From assembly GCF_001435575.1 (NCBI RefSeq), contig NZ_AZEA01000018.1, forward strand, positions 1 through 43,281: 43,281 nucleotides of DNA, in the 5' to 3' direction. A program made the position numbers and the translations under genes. Every line of letters starts with the position of its first letter. Position 1 is the stretch's first letter. Below the pieces are notes generated by a model, which searched no databases, was not told where the DNA came from, and saw nothing but the letters and a program-made list of their open reading frames with translations. Of the stretch, positions 7,845 through 16,721 are shown piece after piece. Source of the stretch: Lentilactobacillus sunkii DSM 19904. GTDB taxonomy: Bacteria; Bacillota; Bacilli; Lactobacillales; Lactobacillaceae.

Positions 7845-10800
7845 CTACTGTACGGGAACTAATTGATCTGATGATAACAGATATAAGTACTTCTTTGAAA
7901 CAGGTTTTCCAAGAATCTTTTCCAAAGCTCGGCCATACAAGCGCAGTTGACCCTCATACCGTTCACGAATCGTGTCAATCGTGGTTTTAGGTGTTAACCG
8001 GTCGGTCTTGTAATCAAACAGAACAACCCCGTCGGAAGTCTCAACATAACCATCAATAATTCCGTGAATCAAGATCCGTTGATCGTCATCCTCGTCAAAG
8101 TCTTTGAAGGCTTGATTGGCTTTCATCAACAGAGAGAAAGGAACTTCCCGATAAGTCGTGTCGGGATTGGCCAACACATCCTGGCCAACGTCACTGGCAT
8201 AGAATCGAAGAATCCCGTCAACATTAATTGACTGAGCAACATTTTCTTGTAAAATGCCCGCCTTAACAAGGTTGGCAATCAATTCTGACACATTTTTCTC
8301 AGTTGGCTGCTGATGAAGGTCAACTTGCTGCAGGACCAAATGCGTTGCGGTCCCGATTTCGGTTGGCGCAGGCTTTTTAGTGCCATTTTCAGAAATAAAC
8401 TTTGGGGTTGCCAGACTGGGCTGGGTGTATCGACCCGGTTTAATCATTTGGCTGCTGTCAATTCGAGCATTATTGCCCAACTGGACATTGTCGGGGTCAT
8501 CAAATAACCGTTTGATTTCAGAAACTGACTGATAAGCAGTGGTTTGAGTAGCTGCCTGATGGGGATAGTCAAAGTTCATAATATCGGCAATTCGCTGTCG
8601 GTCCGGTTCTGACCCGGATTCCGTCTGATCCTGTCGCTCAACCCACTCATTGGGTTCGACAGCGACATTACCAGTCTGCATTTTGCCTTGAATGACCTTG
8701 GCATTATCGTAAAAGGTCAACGTAAAATGACTTTGATCATCCTGAAGCTGATTGACAATTTGACTGTCGCCATACGTCTTAATCACGTCCGGATGTCTGG
8801 AAATTGCCGGTCCAATCCAGTCCAAATACTTGTTGGCCGAATTTCGTTCAGCCATGGGGATCAATAAATCGGACTCATCGGTCTTTGACTGCCAGGCACT
8901 GACAACCGACTGAACGTCTAAAGTATCGCCTTTATCGCCCTTTGCCGGATTCACTTTACCTACTAAGAACAATCGCTGTTCGGCACGGGTCAGGGCAACA
9001 TATAGTTTTCGCATTTCCTCTGAAAGGCCGGCATTCTTAGTCACATCGACAACTGCTTGGCGCTGCAAAGGCTCTTGAATTTCTCTGGTTTCAGTATCCA
9101 AGTATGAAATGCCGACACCCAGATGATCGTTTAACACTGCCCGACCACGGGTATCTTGGGGGTTGAACTGTTTGCCGATATCATTCAAAAAGACGATTGG
9201 AAATTGCAGTCCCTTGCTTCCATGAATGGTCATGACATGAACCATATTATCCGAAGTATTCGGAACTGCGGTCGCCAAATCATCATCTCTGGCCTGCATC
9301 CGTTCAATAAACAGAACAAATCGGAATAATCCCTTAAAGCCGTTCTTCTCGTAATCAGCAGCCCGTTCATAAAGGGCGTGCAGGTTGGTCTGACGCTGAT
9401 AGCCACCGGGCATTCCGCCGACATAGTCCAAGAATCCGGTCTGCTGATAAATTTCCCAAATCAAAGCAACCAAGCCATCCTGCTGGGCCACATTCTTAAA
9501 ATGATCCAATTGTTTAAAGAAAGTGTCAATCAAAGGATAGATGGCCTGTGCGTATTCATTGGGTTCCGAATTCGGGTACTCACGATAGAATTTCAGAACT
9601 GATTCATAGTAATTTCCAGTCTTTTGATTGATCCGCAGATAAGCTAACTGATTTTCATCAAGGCCAACGATTGGTGATCTTAAGACGGCAACCAGTGGAA
9701 TATCCTGATAGGGATTATCAATAATCGAGAGTAACGACAGCATGACCTGGATTTCGGTTGTCTTCAAATAACTCTTGGCCCCGGTAATTTCAGCCGGAAT
9801 CCCGTATTCTTTGAATACTTGCGACATGGTTAATTGACTGTTTCTGGTTGGTGAAATGACGGCGAAGTCGCCATAATCCACCGGCCGATAAGAGTCGCCA
9901 TCCGCTACTTGTTCATGGTTATCCATAATTTGACGAATCTTTTGGGCAATCATTTCCACTTGGCCCTGATCGGCGTCCATCTGCTGTTCGTCAGGAAGCT
10001 CAGGTCCTTCTGTCAGTGGCTTTTTGGCACTGTACAGCATGACTTCAACATCGGCTTTAAGGTCATCCGGATAATACTTGGCACCGAACTGCAGCTTAGC
10101 TTCTGAATAGTCAATCTCACCCACCTGCCGGTCCATAATCTGTTCAAAGATCAGGTTAATGAAGTTATCGACGTTTTCCGCCGAACGGAAATTATCTGCC
10201 AGGGTGATTAACTCATTATGGTTATCTGCTAAAGCATAAGTATTTTGTTTATTAATAAACATCTGCGGATCTGCCAGCCGGAATCGATAAATCGACTGCT
10301 TGGCATCCCCCACCATGAAGCGATTACCGCCGCCATCCTTGGCCAATTTATTCAAAATGGCATCTTGAAGGCGGTTATTATCCTGATATTCATCAGTCAT
10401 AATTTCATAGTATTGATCCCGCAGTTTGGCTTGAACCTGTCGTGCCTGTTCACTGTCACTGTTCAATATCTGGTAGGCTGCCTGCTCAATATCGATAAAT
10501 TCCATCAAGTGGCGCTGATGCTTGGTTGCGGCGTACGCCGATCGAAAGTCGCGAACGGCCGAAATTAATTTGGCAACCCGCTTTTTAGAAGCGGCCATCA
10601 AATCAACGTTGGCTTGTTCATCAAGACTGAAATACTGCGCATAAAAAGCTTTCCAATCGTCTTTGTTCTGATTGTTAATTTCTTTAATTTGTTCATGATA
10701 AAATTTCTGGTCGCCCTGCGGCTTTGAAAGTGACGGTAATTTGATAAATTCAAACCCCAGCAGTGCTTCACGAATTGCATCAAATGACGAAAGTTTTGCG

Positions 10801-11600
10801 ATGGTTTCTTGAAGGCTGGTAATGGCCTTTAGCTGATCGCCGAATGCCTTTTCATCTTTATCCAATAAGCCACTTTGAGCCAATTTGATCATGTACTCAT
10901 GATTGAGCTCGATTCGGGCAAACACTTCATCGATCTTTGGAGCAATATTGGTTCGATAAAAGTCGCTTTCGAACAGGCTTTTACCCCCAAGGTCATAGAA
11001 TGCTGTCGCATCATCCAGCCAGCCTTCAGGATCATCGGTAACATTTGCGAATTCATCCAGCCGATAAATCAAATCAGCCAAGCCATCATCGCTACGGTCA
11101 CTGGAAAAGTTCTCGGTCAGGCGGGCAAACGACCCATCTTCATCATTGCCATAAAGGTCTTCACGAACAGTGTCCCAAACTTGATCCTTCAATAACTGCT
11201 TTTCCGTGTCGTCCGCCAGAATTCGAAAGTTGGGGTCAATCCCTAATAGATAGTAGTAACGGCCAACTAATTTTTGACAGTAGGCATCCATGGTTGTGAT
11301 ATCAGAAACGGCAACTTTTTGAATTTGGGTCAGAAGTCGACTCTTTTCTCCTTCCGGAGCGTTATTGAATTCTTCTCGCAGGGCAACCTGTAATCGTTGC
11401 CGCATTTCTTTGGCAGCAGCGTTGGTAAAGGTTACGACCAGCAGCTGGTCAACATCAATATGTTGGTTTTTGACCATATCAATAATTCGGTCAACCAAGA
11501 CCCGAGTCTTTCCTGAACCAGCCGAGGCGGATACCAGGACATTGCCTTCAGGCCGGTCTTTGATTGCCTTTTGCTGATCAGGTGTGTAGTTAAATGCCAT
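7845..11600 (-). CDS. addA: AddA/RexA helicase-nuclease subunit
   Basis: This 1251-residue UvrD-like superfamily 1 helicase is fused to a C-terminal RecB-type nuclease. It is the AddA (RexA) subunit that unwinds and resects double-strand breaks up to a Chi site for RecA loading. The Walker A motif is SASAGSGKT (lysine at residue 31), motif II is DEYQDNN, motif VI is VALTRAEQRLFLVG, and the nuclease signature FDYKTDRL is near residue 1200. The start is ATG 11600 behind GGGGAGGAAC. It overlaps the end of addB by 11 bases (ATGGCATTTAA), which suggests translational coupling. The length is normal for the family. Confidence 0.97.
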   Translation of the reverse strand: MAFNYTPDQQKAIKDRPEGNVLVSASAGSGKTRVLVDRIIDMVKNQHIDVDQLLVVTFTNAAAKEMRQRLQVALREEFNNAPEGEKSRLLTQIQKVAVSDITTMDAYCQKLVGRYYYLLGIDPNFRILADDTEKQLLKDQVWDTVREDLYGNDEDGSFARLTENFSSDRSDDGLADLIYRLDEFANVTDDPEGWLDDATAFYDLGGKSLFESDFYRTNIAPKIDEVFARIELNHEYMIKLAQSGLLDKDEKAFGDQLKAITSLQETIAKLSSFDAIREALLGFEFIKLPSLSKPQGDQKFYHEQIKEINNQNKDDWKAFYAQYFSLDEQANVDLMAASKKRVAKLISAVRDFRSAYAATKHQRHLMEFIDIEQAAYQILNSDSEQARQVQAKLRDQYYEIMTDEYQDNNRLQDAILNKLAKDGGGNRFMVGDAKQSIYRFRLADPQMFINKQNTYALADNHNELITLADNFRSAENVDNFINLIFEQIMDRQVGEIDYSEAKLQFGAKYYPDDLKADVEVMLYSAKKPLTEGPELPDEQQMDADQGQVEMIAQKIRQIMDNHEQVADGDSYRPVDYGDFAVISPTRNSQLTMSQVFKEYGIPAEITGAKSYLKTTEIQVMLSLLSIIDNPYQDIPLVAVLRSPIVGLDENQLAYLRINQKTGNYYESVLKFYREYPNSEPNEYAQAIYPLIDTFFKQLDHFKNVAQQDGLVALIWEIYQQTGFLDYVGGMPGGYQRQTNLHALYERAADYEKNGFKGLFRFVLFIERMQARDDDLATAVPNTSDNMVHVMTIHGSKGLQFPIVFLNDIGKQFNPQDTRGRAVLNDHLGVGISYLDTETREIQEPLQRQAVVDVTKNAGLSEEMRKLYVALTRAEQRLFLVGKVNPAKGDKGDTLDVQSVVSAWQSKTDESDLLIPMAERNSANKYLDWIGPAISRHPDVIKTYGDSQIVNQLQDDQSHFTLTFYDNAKVIQGKMQTGNVAVEPNEWVERQDQTESGSEPDRQRIADIMNFDYPHQAATQTTAYQSVSEIKRLFDDPDNVQLGNNARIDSSQMIKPGRYTQPSLATPKFISENGTKKPAPTEIGTATHLVLQQVDLHQQPTEKNVSELIANLVKAGILQENVAQSINVDGILRFYASDVGQDVLANPDTTYREVPFSLLMKANQAFKDFDEDDDQRILIHGIIDGYVETSDGVVLFDYKTDRLTPKTTIDTIRERYEGQLRLYGRALEKILGKPVSKKYLYLLSSDQLVPVQ

Positions 11601-14600
11601 CGGACTGTTCCTCCCCTAACTTTTTCAAGATTTCTTTGACAGATTCGTTATCCACAAGCCGGTATTGGTTCTCCGAAAGAATTGGGTCGAAGTTCATGAT
11701 TGATTTGTACGGGGTGAACTGCATCCCCGTGGTTTGGCCCTGCTTATATGGCCAAAGCTTAACGTCACCATTAAAAATCTTCGAAGCCGCATCAACGATT
11801 AGTTTCTCGGTGTGATCAAGAAATGCATTCAACTCCAATGGGTTAATCAACGACTTGGCGCCCGTGAAGCCTTTGGCAGTTTTTCTGAATGGATAAATTT
11901 GTGAATAGCCACTCTCTAAATCGTTTTCCAAATTGCCAATCAGGTCGTCATCATCGACTAAGATCCCGTTATACTGGTGTTTCTTTAACAGTGCCGCATC
12001 AAATGACTTGTTCTGAATTTCGTCAGGCTTGAACACTGCATTATAAATATGCAGATAAAGGGCCCCTGCAAGTGCGACTTCCTTGTCATCAGGGTTAAGC
12101 TGCTTGAGGTTGTTTTTGAGCACGTCCAAATAAGTCAGCAGCTGCATCGACGTGCCATCATAGGCTGCGTTGAAATCAAATTTCCGGTCGGATGACTTGT
12201 AGTCGACAATCCCAAAGTAGCGTTTATCTTTGGTAGTCATTGAATCAATCCGGTCAATTCGGCCACGGACTTTGACTGAACGATCACCGGGGAGTTCAAA
12301 CTGCAAGCCTTTAAGTGCCTGCTTTTGATTTGGCTGGCCAAAGATCAACTCGGTATTTTTCGGCCGCATCGGTGTGAGATTCTGTTGGTCCCTTAGAGCC
12401 CGGACCATCTGCTGAACGGTCGCCTGCAGCTGCATGGAGATGTAGTGCATTCGGTTGGAACTGGTTAAGACAACGTAGTCAAAGTTTTGGGGATCCTGAA
12501 TCAGCTTCTCAACAGTTTCATTAACCAGTTCTTGAATATCTTCATCGGTCAGCGTCGTTAAATCAATGGATTGCGCGTGAATCTGCTTCACAATATGGTC
12601 CATCGCGTCATGATAGAAAGTTCCGGTAGATGCAGTCGATAATTCAAACTTCGGCCGTTCTTGCAGTTTCAAACCATATTTTAAGAAATATTCATACGGA
12701 TTCTTATAGAAGGTTTCCAGTTGAGAAATTGAAATGTTCAGTTCGGATCCGTATAAATCAGTGACAATCTGGTCGTCCAGTTTCTTGGGAACATTGGTGT
12801 AATGAATGCTCTTCAAGAGCTTGACTGTCTGCCTGCCAACATCCGGATCATGCCCCAAAAACTGCAGTATTTCTGCCCAATCCGAACTGAGATCATGGTT
12901 GTCCTTAAAAGAATTTTGAGCACCCTGAATCAGGTGATGCAGGGTGCCCGGCTTTGTCCCGACATATGGCATCACATCATGTTCGGAATCCGGAATTGCC
13001 GGATTATTAACCACTTTGAGGTTAAAGAATCGTTGAATCCGTGAAACATATGGTGAAAGTTTCACAGCTGATTCGTCGTTTAATTTATTGGTATAAGTAA
13101 AAATCAGCTTGTCGGAAGCCGTCATGAAGGCTAAATAATTCAAATACGGCTCAAAGGCCATCTGAACTTCTGCGGGATCATTCAAATACTGATCGTCACC
13201 GAGATTGCTTTGCAGCTGGCTGATATCGTCATCCCCAAAGAGGTTCTGGTTAATGAGCCGATCCGGCATATTGTCGTCGTTTGAACCAATCATGAAAGTG
13301 ACCTTGCGATCATCCATCTGAACCATGCCGCTTTCAGAAACGCTGACCTGATCCAATGTTGATGGAATCTGGGAATAATCAGCTCCTTGGAATCCGGCGT
13401 AAATCAGTGACCAAAAGTCGTCTGGAACGAATGGCTTGTCACCCAGAATCTGGACACACTCATCAAGTAATGAGCAAAATGTCCGCCAGACCTGTTCAAT
13501 TTGATTGGACCGATTCATGTCTCCGGCGGCGGTTGCGTCGTCACGCCAACTCTGAAGTCGATCAATCACACCGGCATCAGCTAAAAATTGATAGAGAATG
13601 CTAGCGGCTTCCTGGTTGGTTTTGGCTTTATAAAATTTCTTGTAAAAGCTTGGCAACAAGTCCCTGACAAGATGCCGAATAAGGTTGATTTGCCGAGAAA
13701 TCTCCCGGTCCTGATCGGTAATTTTAGTCGATGCCTCGCCTTCATCGTCATCAGGCAGCCAAACATACTGCCAGTCTTCTTTTTGAGTCCAACGGCTGTC
13801 GGCATAATCATTTTTCAACACAAGATTGTCAGTCAAAGCCACTGCTCGGCGATAATCATCAACCGCCATCGGCTTGCCGTCGATCATCGGCAGAACTAGT
13901 TCGGATTTCAAAAAGCGCATCACATCGTCATATCGATAATTACGGGTGCGGTTTGGATCATAAATATCAAATACGGCACTTAATAATTCAACCAATGGAT
14001 GGTCGGCCATCGATTTTTGAATATCCTTAAAGAATGGAATTTGCTGGGTGTTTAATACGGGATCCAAAATATTTTGATAAGCATCCAAGTGCCTGGTCAA
14101 AATGAGAAAGTCGGCATATCGATATTTCCCGCTGGCAACCATTTGGTGAATCATCGTGGCAACCTGATCGAGCTCGGAGTAAAGGTTGTCTGCTTGATAA
14201 ATCTGAACTGAATCGGATGATAGTTGACTATTAACTTGAGGGGTTCCCAGACTGCTGGAAGCAATCCAGTACTGTTCAAGCTTTTGCATGTCGCCACCAA
14301 CCCGCGGCTTGTCGGCCATTACTGATTTCAAATAAGGCACCTGATTGTCGGCGGCAAAGCGATACAGCTGATTGAACAGCTTGGCTGATTGAAAGAAAAG
14401 GTTGGGCTGTTGGGGCAGTTCAGTCGGGTATGGCCGATCCAACGTCAAAGAGACCGTCACCGAGGCGGCCTGATTAATAAGGGTCTGAACCAATCCAAAT
14501 TCCTGAGCAGTGAATTTGGAGAACCCGGAAATATAGAAGTGATAACCGGTTAAATCAATATCGGCAAACTTACTGCTCAAAAGGTTGAGAACGGTATGGC

Positions 14601-15150
14601 TATCAAAATATTTGTCCGAAATCTGCTTCACATATTGAGAATAAATAATGGCAAAGTCATGCAATTTGTCGCGTAAATCATTGGTAATTGTGCTGTCTGA
14701 ACTTTCCAACATCTCAAGCAGGTCTTCGGGCAGAACGTTTCCTGCCTGCATTTCGGCAATCTGAGTCGCAATCTGACCAATAAAGCCGGGATTATGAATT
14801 TCGTGGTCAAACAAAATAAGTTTTTCCTGGTTATCAACAATAATTTGATACAGCAGCATATTAATGCCGGCAGTGGTGATCCGCTGCTTTTGGTATTCAG
14901 GTGTGTTCCGTAAGAAGAACCAGGCGAGTCGTGTGAACGACAAAACCTGGACCTCACTTTGAGCGGTCGTTGATTCACCGGGATCGACTAATTGTTTTAA
15001 AATACTGACTTCTGATTCGAATTTAATATGGTTTGGCACCAAATAAAAAAATTGGTCATCCGGATGATCTGATTTTTGCTTTTGAAGGATTGCGACCATT
15101 TTTTCCTGATGATCAAGTCCACTTTTCCCGAGGACAAATTGTAGTGTCAC
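11590..15150 (-). CDS. rexB: AddB/RexB nuclease subunit
   Basis: This ~1186-residue subunit is the partner of AddA. It has an inactivated helicase-like N-terminus: the Walker A position reads LGKSGLDHQEK, without the GKT. It ends in a nuclease domain with GIVDYKSSDRKF. The four iron-sulfur cysteines known from Bacillus AddB appear absent: the pre-nuclease segment reads LETFYKNPYEYFLKYGL and the C-terminal one TTGMQFTPYKSIMNFD. This fits the RexB form of Lactobacillales, as inference. The GTG at 15148-15150 is chosen as start because GAGGTGA lies 6 bases upstream and the protein then begins MTLQFVLG; the GTG at 15159 overlaps that ribosome site. Confidence 0.95.
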   Translation of the reverse strand: MTLQFVLGKSGLDHQEKMVAILQKQKSDHPDDQFFYLVPNHIKFESEVSILKQLVDPGESTTAQSEVQVLSFTRLAWFFLRNTPEYQKQRITTAGINMLLYQIIVDNQEKLILFDHEIHNPGFIGQIATQIAEMQAGNVLPEDLLEMLESSDSTITNDLRDKLHDFAIIYSQYVKQISDKYFDSHTVLNLLSSKFADIDLTGYHFYISGFSKFTAQEFGLVQTLINQAASVTVSLTLDRPYPTELPQQPNLFFQSAKLFNQLYRFAADNQVPYLKSVMADKPRVGGDMQKLEQYWIASSSLGTPQVNSQLSSDSVQIYQADNLYSELDQVATMIHQMVASGKYRYADFLILTRHLDAYQNILDPVLNTQQIPFFKDIQKSMADHPLVELLSAVFDIYDPNRTRNYRYDDVMRFLKSELVLPMIDGKPMAVDDYRRAVALTDNLVLKNDYADSRWTQKEDWQYVWLPDDDEGEASTKITDQDREISRQINLIRHLVRDLLPSFYKKFYKAKTNQEAASILYQFLADAGVIDRLQSWRDDATAAGDMNRSNQIEQVWRTFCSLLDECVQILGDKPFVPDDFWSLIYAGFQGADYSQIPSTLDQVSVSESGMVQMDDRKVTFMIGSNDDNMPDRLINQNLFGDDDISQLQSNLGDDQYLNDPAEVQMAFEPYLNYLAFMTASDKLIFTYTNKLNDESAVKLSPYVSRIQRFFNLKVVNNPAIPDSEHDVMPYVGTKPGTLHHLIQGAQNSFKDNHDLSSDWAEILQFLGHDPDVGRQTVKLLKSIHYTNVPKKLDDQIVTDLYGSELNISISQLETFYKNPYEYFLKYGLKLQERPKFELSTASTGTFYHDAMDHIVKQIHAQSIDLTTLTDEDIQELVNETVEKLIQDPQNFDYVVLTSSNRMHYISMQLQATVQQMVRALRDQQNLTPMRPKNTELIFGQPNQKQALKGLQFELPGDRSVKVRGRIDRIDSMTTKDKRYFGIVDYKSSDRKFDFNAAYDGTSMQLLTYLDVLKNNLKQLNPDDKEVALAGALYLHIYNAVFKPDEIQNKSFDAALLKKHQYNGILVDDDDLIGNLENDLESGYSQIYPFRKTAKGFTGAKSLINPLELNAFLDHTEKLIVDAASKIFNGDVKLWPYKQGQTTGMQFTPYKSIMNFDPILSENQYRLVDNESVKEILKKLGEEQSDGI

Positions 15151-15159
15151 TGCTCTCAC

Positions 15160-15550
15160 CTCTTTAAAATTACTTTAATTTTAACATAGTATATTCCTAA
15201 TGTTTGGGGAAGATTGAGAGGCATCTAGGAATCCAAACCAGCCCCGAATCGGCTATGAGAAAGGGATTGGCACGGTCAATAGACTGCATTGCGAAATTCA
15301 AAAGCATTATCATTGAACATTAAAAAAAAGAGTCTATTATAAGGGTTGGATGTACTTTACATCCATCTATTTGACCTAAATGAAAGCTTTATGCTTGCAT
15401 TGATCTTGTTATGGAGCCTACCAGTGCATTCCACGATTAAGTATCGGAAGCAAGAATTTACGATCTACCCCCAATATGTCTTTCAAGTTCAGATACTGAT
15501 AGGCCCTACTCCTAATAACGCCCAGCGAAAACTGGGTGTACATAAAACAA
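15160..15550. other. gene-free stretch upstream of addB
   Basis: I see no convincing gene here. It contains a small perfect hairpin GGATGT/ACATCC (about 15346-15362) and another CCCAG/CTGGG (about 15523-15538). A 77-codon open frame at 15346-15579 has no ribosome site and runs into hairpin repeat A, so I do not call it. No clear -35/-10 pair for addB was found. Confidence 0.5.
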
Positions 15551-15685
15551 GAGTGCGCAGCAAGCCGATTAGCTTCTGAGCATTAATTTGATAACGAGTT
15601 TTGATGCGCACTTAGCATCGGAACTCGTTATCGGATTAAGCGGAGGAAGCTGGCTTGCGAAGCACGTTTCGGCTATATATAAGTA
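15551..15685. repeat. hairpin repeat A (with 3' CACGTTTCGGC tail)
   Basis: GAGTGCG at 15551 begins a ~116-bp imperfect inverted repeat with arms about 15551-15608 and 15613-15667. They share GCAAGCC, GCTTC, TTAAT and GATAACGAGTT blocks. It ends CGAAGCACG and then reads CACGTTTCGGCTATATATAAGTA. Ends and tail match the other copies, while the stem sequence is its own. Confidence 0.75.
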
Positions 15686-15700
15686 GATCTACAAAGCAAA

Positions 15701-15812
15701 TACTGTAAGACAGAAAAACTATTGATGGACGCTTTTTGTTCATCGATAGTTTTTTTGTCTTACACAGTAGGGGTCAGGGTCGTCGGAACACATTTCGGCT
15801 ACATATAAGTAA
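15701..15812. repeat. hairpin repeat B
   Basis: TACTGTAAGACAG...CTATTGATGGAC pairs with a right arm ending CTTACACAGTA (15701-15769), with apex loop CGCTTTTTG. The tail GGGGTCAGGGTCGTCGGAAC is followed by CACATTTCGGCTACATATAAGT, one base different from the common tail. Confidence 0.75.
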
Positions 15813-15833
15813 AACTCCAAAAGTGAACTTCTT

Positions 15834-15917
15834 AGACCCCGGAGCATAACTGAAAAAATTTGGTGGTGAGCGTTTTTTGCTCATCACTAAATTTTTTTAG
15901 TTATGTAGCAGGGGTCT
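15834..15917. repeat. hairpin repeat C (in tandem unit 1)
   Basis: AGACCCC...CATAACT-AAAAAA-TTT...GTGAGC pairs with GCTCATCAC...AAATTTTTTTAGTTATG...GGGGTCT, an 84-base imperfect stem-loop with a T6 apex. Confidence 0.75.
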
Positions 15918-16146
15918 GGGCTGTCGCCAAGTAGGCTAGGCAGGCTTCCAGCCGGCCGTCGGAGCGTGTTTGAGAAGCAGCCAATACCAGATAATAAAAT
16001 TAGTGCACCAGAGTGTGACAAAGCCCGGTTAACCCCGGTGTATAAGGAAGGGGTTCCAAGTAGGCTAGACGTGTTTCACACGGTCGTTGGGGCTGCAGGA
16101 ACACGTTTCGGCTACATATAAGTAAAACTCCAAAAGTGAACTTCTT

Positions 16147-16230
16147 AGACCCCGGAGCATAACTGAAAAAATTTGGTGGTGAGCGTTTTTTGCTCATCAC
16201 TAAATTTTTTTAGTTATGTAGCAGGGGTCT
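16147..16230. repeat. hairpin repeat D (in tandem unit 2)
   Basis: Identical to copy C, displaced by exactly 313 bases. Confidence 0.75.
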
Positions 16231-16470
16231 GGGCTGTCGCCAAGTAGGCTAGGCAGGCTTCCAGCCGGCCGTCGGAGCGTGTTTGAGAAGCAGCCAATAC
16301 CAGATAATAAAATTAGTGCACCAGAGTGTGACAAAGCCCGGTTAACCCCGGTGTATAAGGAAGGGGTTCCAAGTAGGCTAGACGTGTTTCACACGGTCGT
16401 TGGGGCTGCAGGAACACGTTTCGGCTACATATAAGTAAAACTCCAAAAGTAAACCTCTTAGTCCCCAAAG

Positions 16471-16530
16471 TGTAAGACAGAAAATCTATCAATGAACGCA
16501 ACTTGTTCATCGATGGATTTTTTGTCTTAC
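16471..16530. repeat. hairpin repeat E
   Basis: TGTAAGACAGAAAATCTATC-ATGAAC pairs with GTTCATCGATGGATTTTTTGTCTTAC (60 bases). The stem closely resembles copy B but with several compensating changes. It sits just after the third partial tandem unit. Confidence 0.75.
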
Positions 16531-16582
16531 TTAATAGTAAATAACGATCCCAACCCCCAAACAAAAATTCACAATGTTTGAA

Positions 16583-16611
16583 TTCACTTACAAAAAGTGA
16601 TTAAATATAAT
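16583..16611 (+). promoter_or_regulatory. promoter of acetoin reductase gene
   Basis: -35 TTCACT (16583-16588), 17 bases, -10 TATAAT (16606-16611). The expected leader is about 105 nt. The -10 lies inside the palindrome at 16597-16614. Confidence 0.55.
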
Positions 16612-16614
16612 CAC
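16597..16614. promoter_or_regulatory. palindromic operator candidate over the -10
   Basis: GTGATTA-AATA-TAATCAC has perfect 7-bp arms and covers the -10 of the acetoin reductase promoter. It does not fit a Rex or CcpA site closely. The regulator is unknown. Confidence 0.45.
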
Positions 16615-16721
16615 ATAGAACCGTTGTCACAACAGTATTGGCACCGTTTACACATAGTAACCATTCCAAAACATTTATTTGTGAATTTTTCGAACTATCT
16701 ATTCCATAGGGGGATACAATT

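Larger units (their letters stand above)
15785..16410. repeat. tandem duplication of a 313-bp unit
   Basis: 15785-16097 is repeated at 16098-16410 with one difference seen (CACATTTCGG versus CACGTTTCGG). A third partial copy of ~40 bases follows at 16411. Each unit contains one strong hairpin and a second weaker set of GTAGGCTAG-containing repeats. The near-identity implies a recent event. Confidence 0.9.

Noticed and set aside
15346-15579. 77-codon plus-strand frame upstream of addB
   Set aside because: No ribosome site; its second half reads into hairpin repeat A, and the composition is not protein-like.
16000-16200. 66- and 83-codon minus-strand frames (also 16313-16564) sharing a long C-terminus
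   Set aside because: They run through hairpin repeats and are similar only because of the 313-bp duplication. They have no ribosome sites.
15785-16450. Tandem repeats as a CRISPR array
   Set aside because: Units are 313 bp without short regular repeats and unique spacers, and no cas genes are present.
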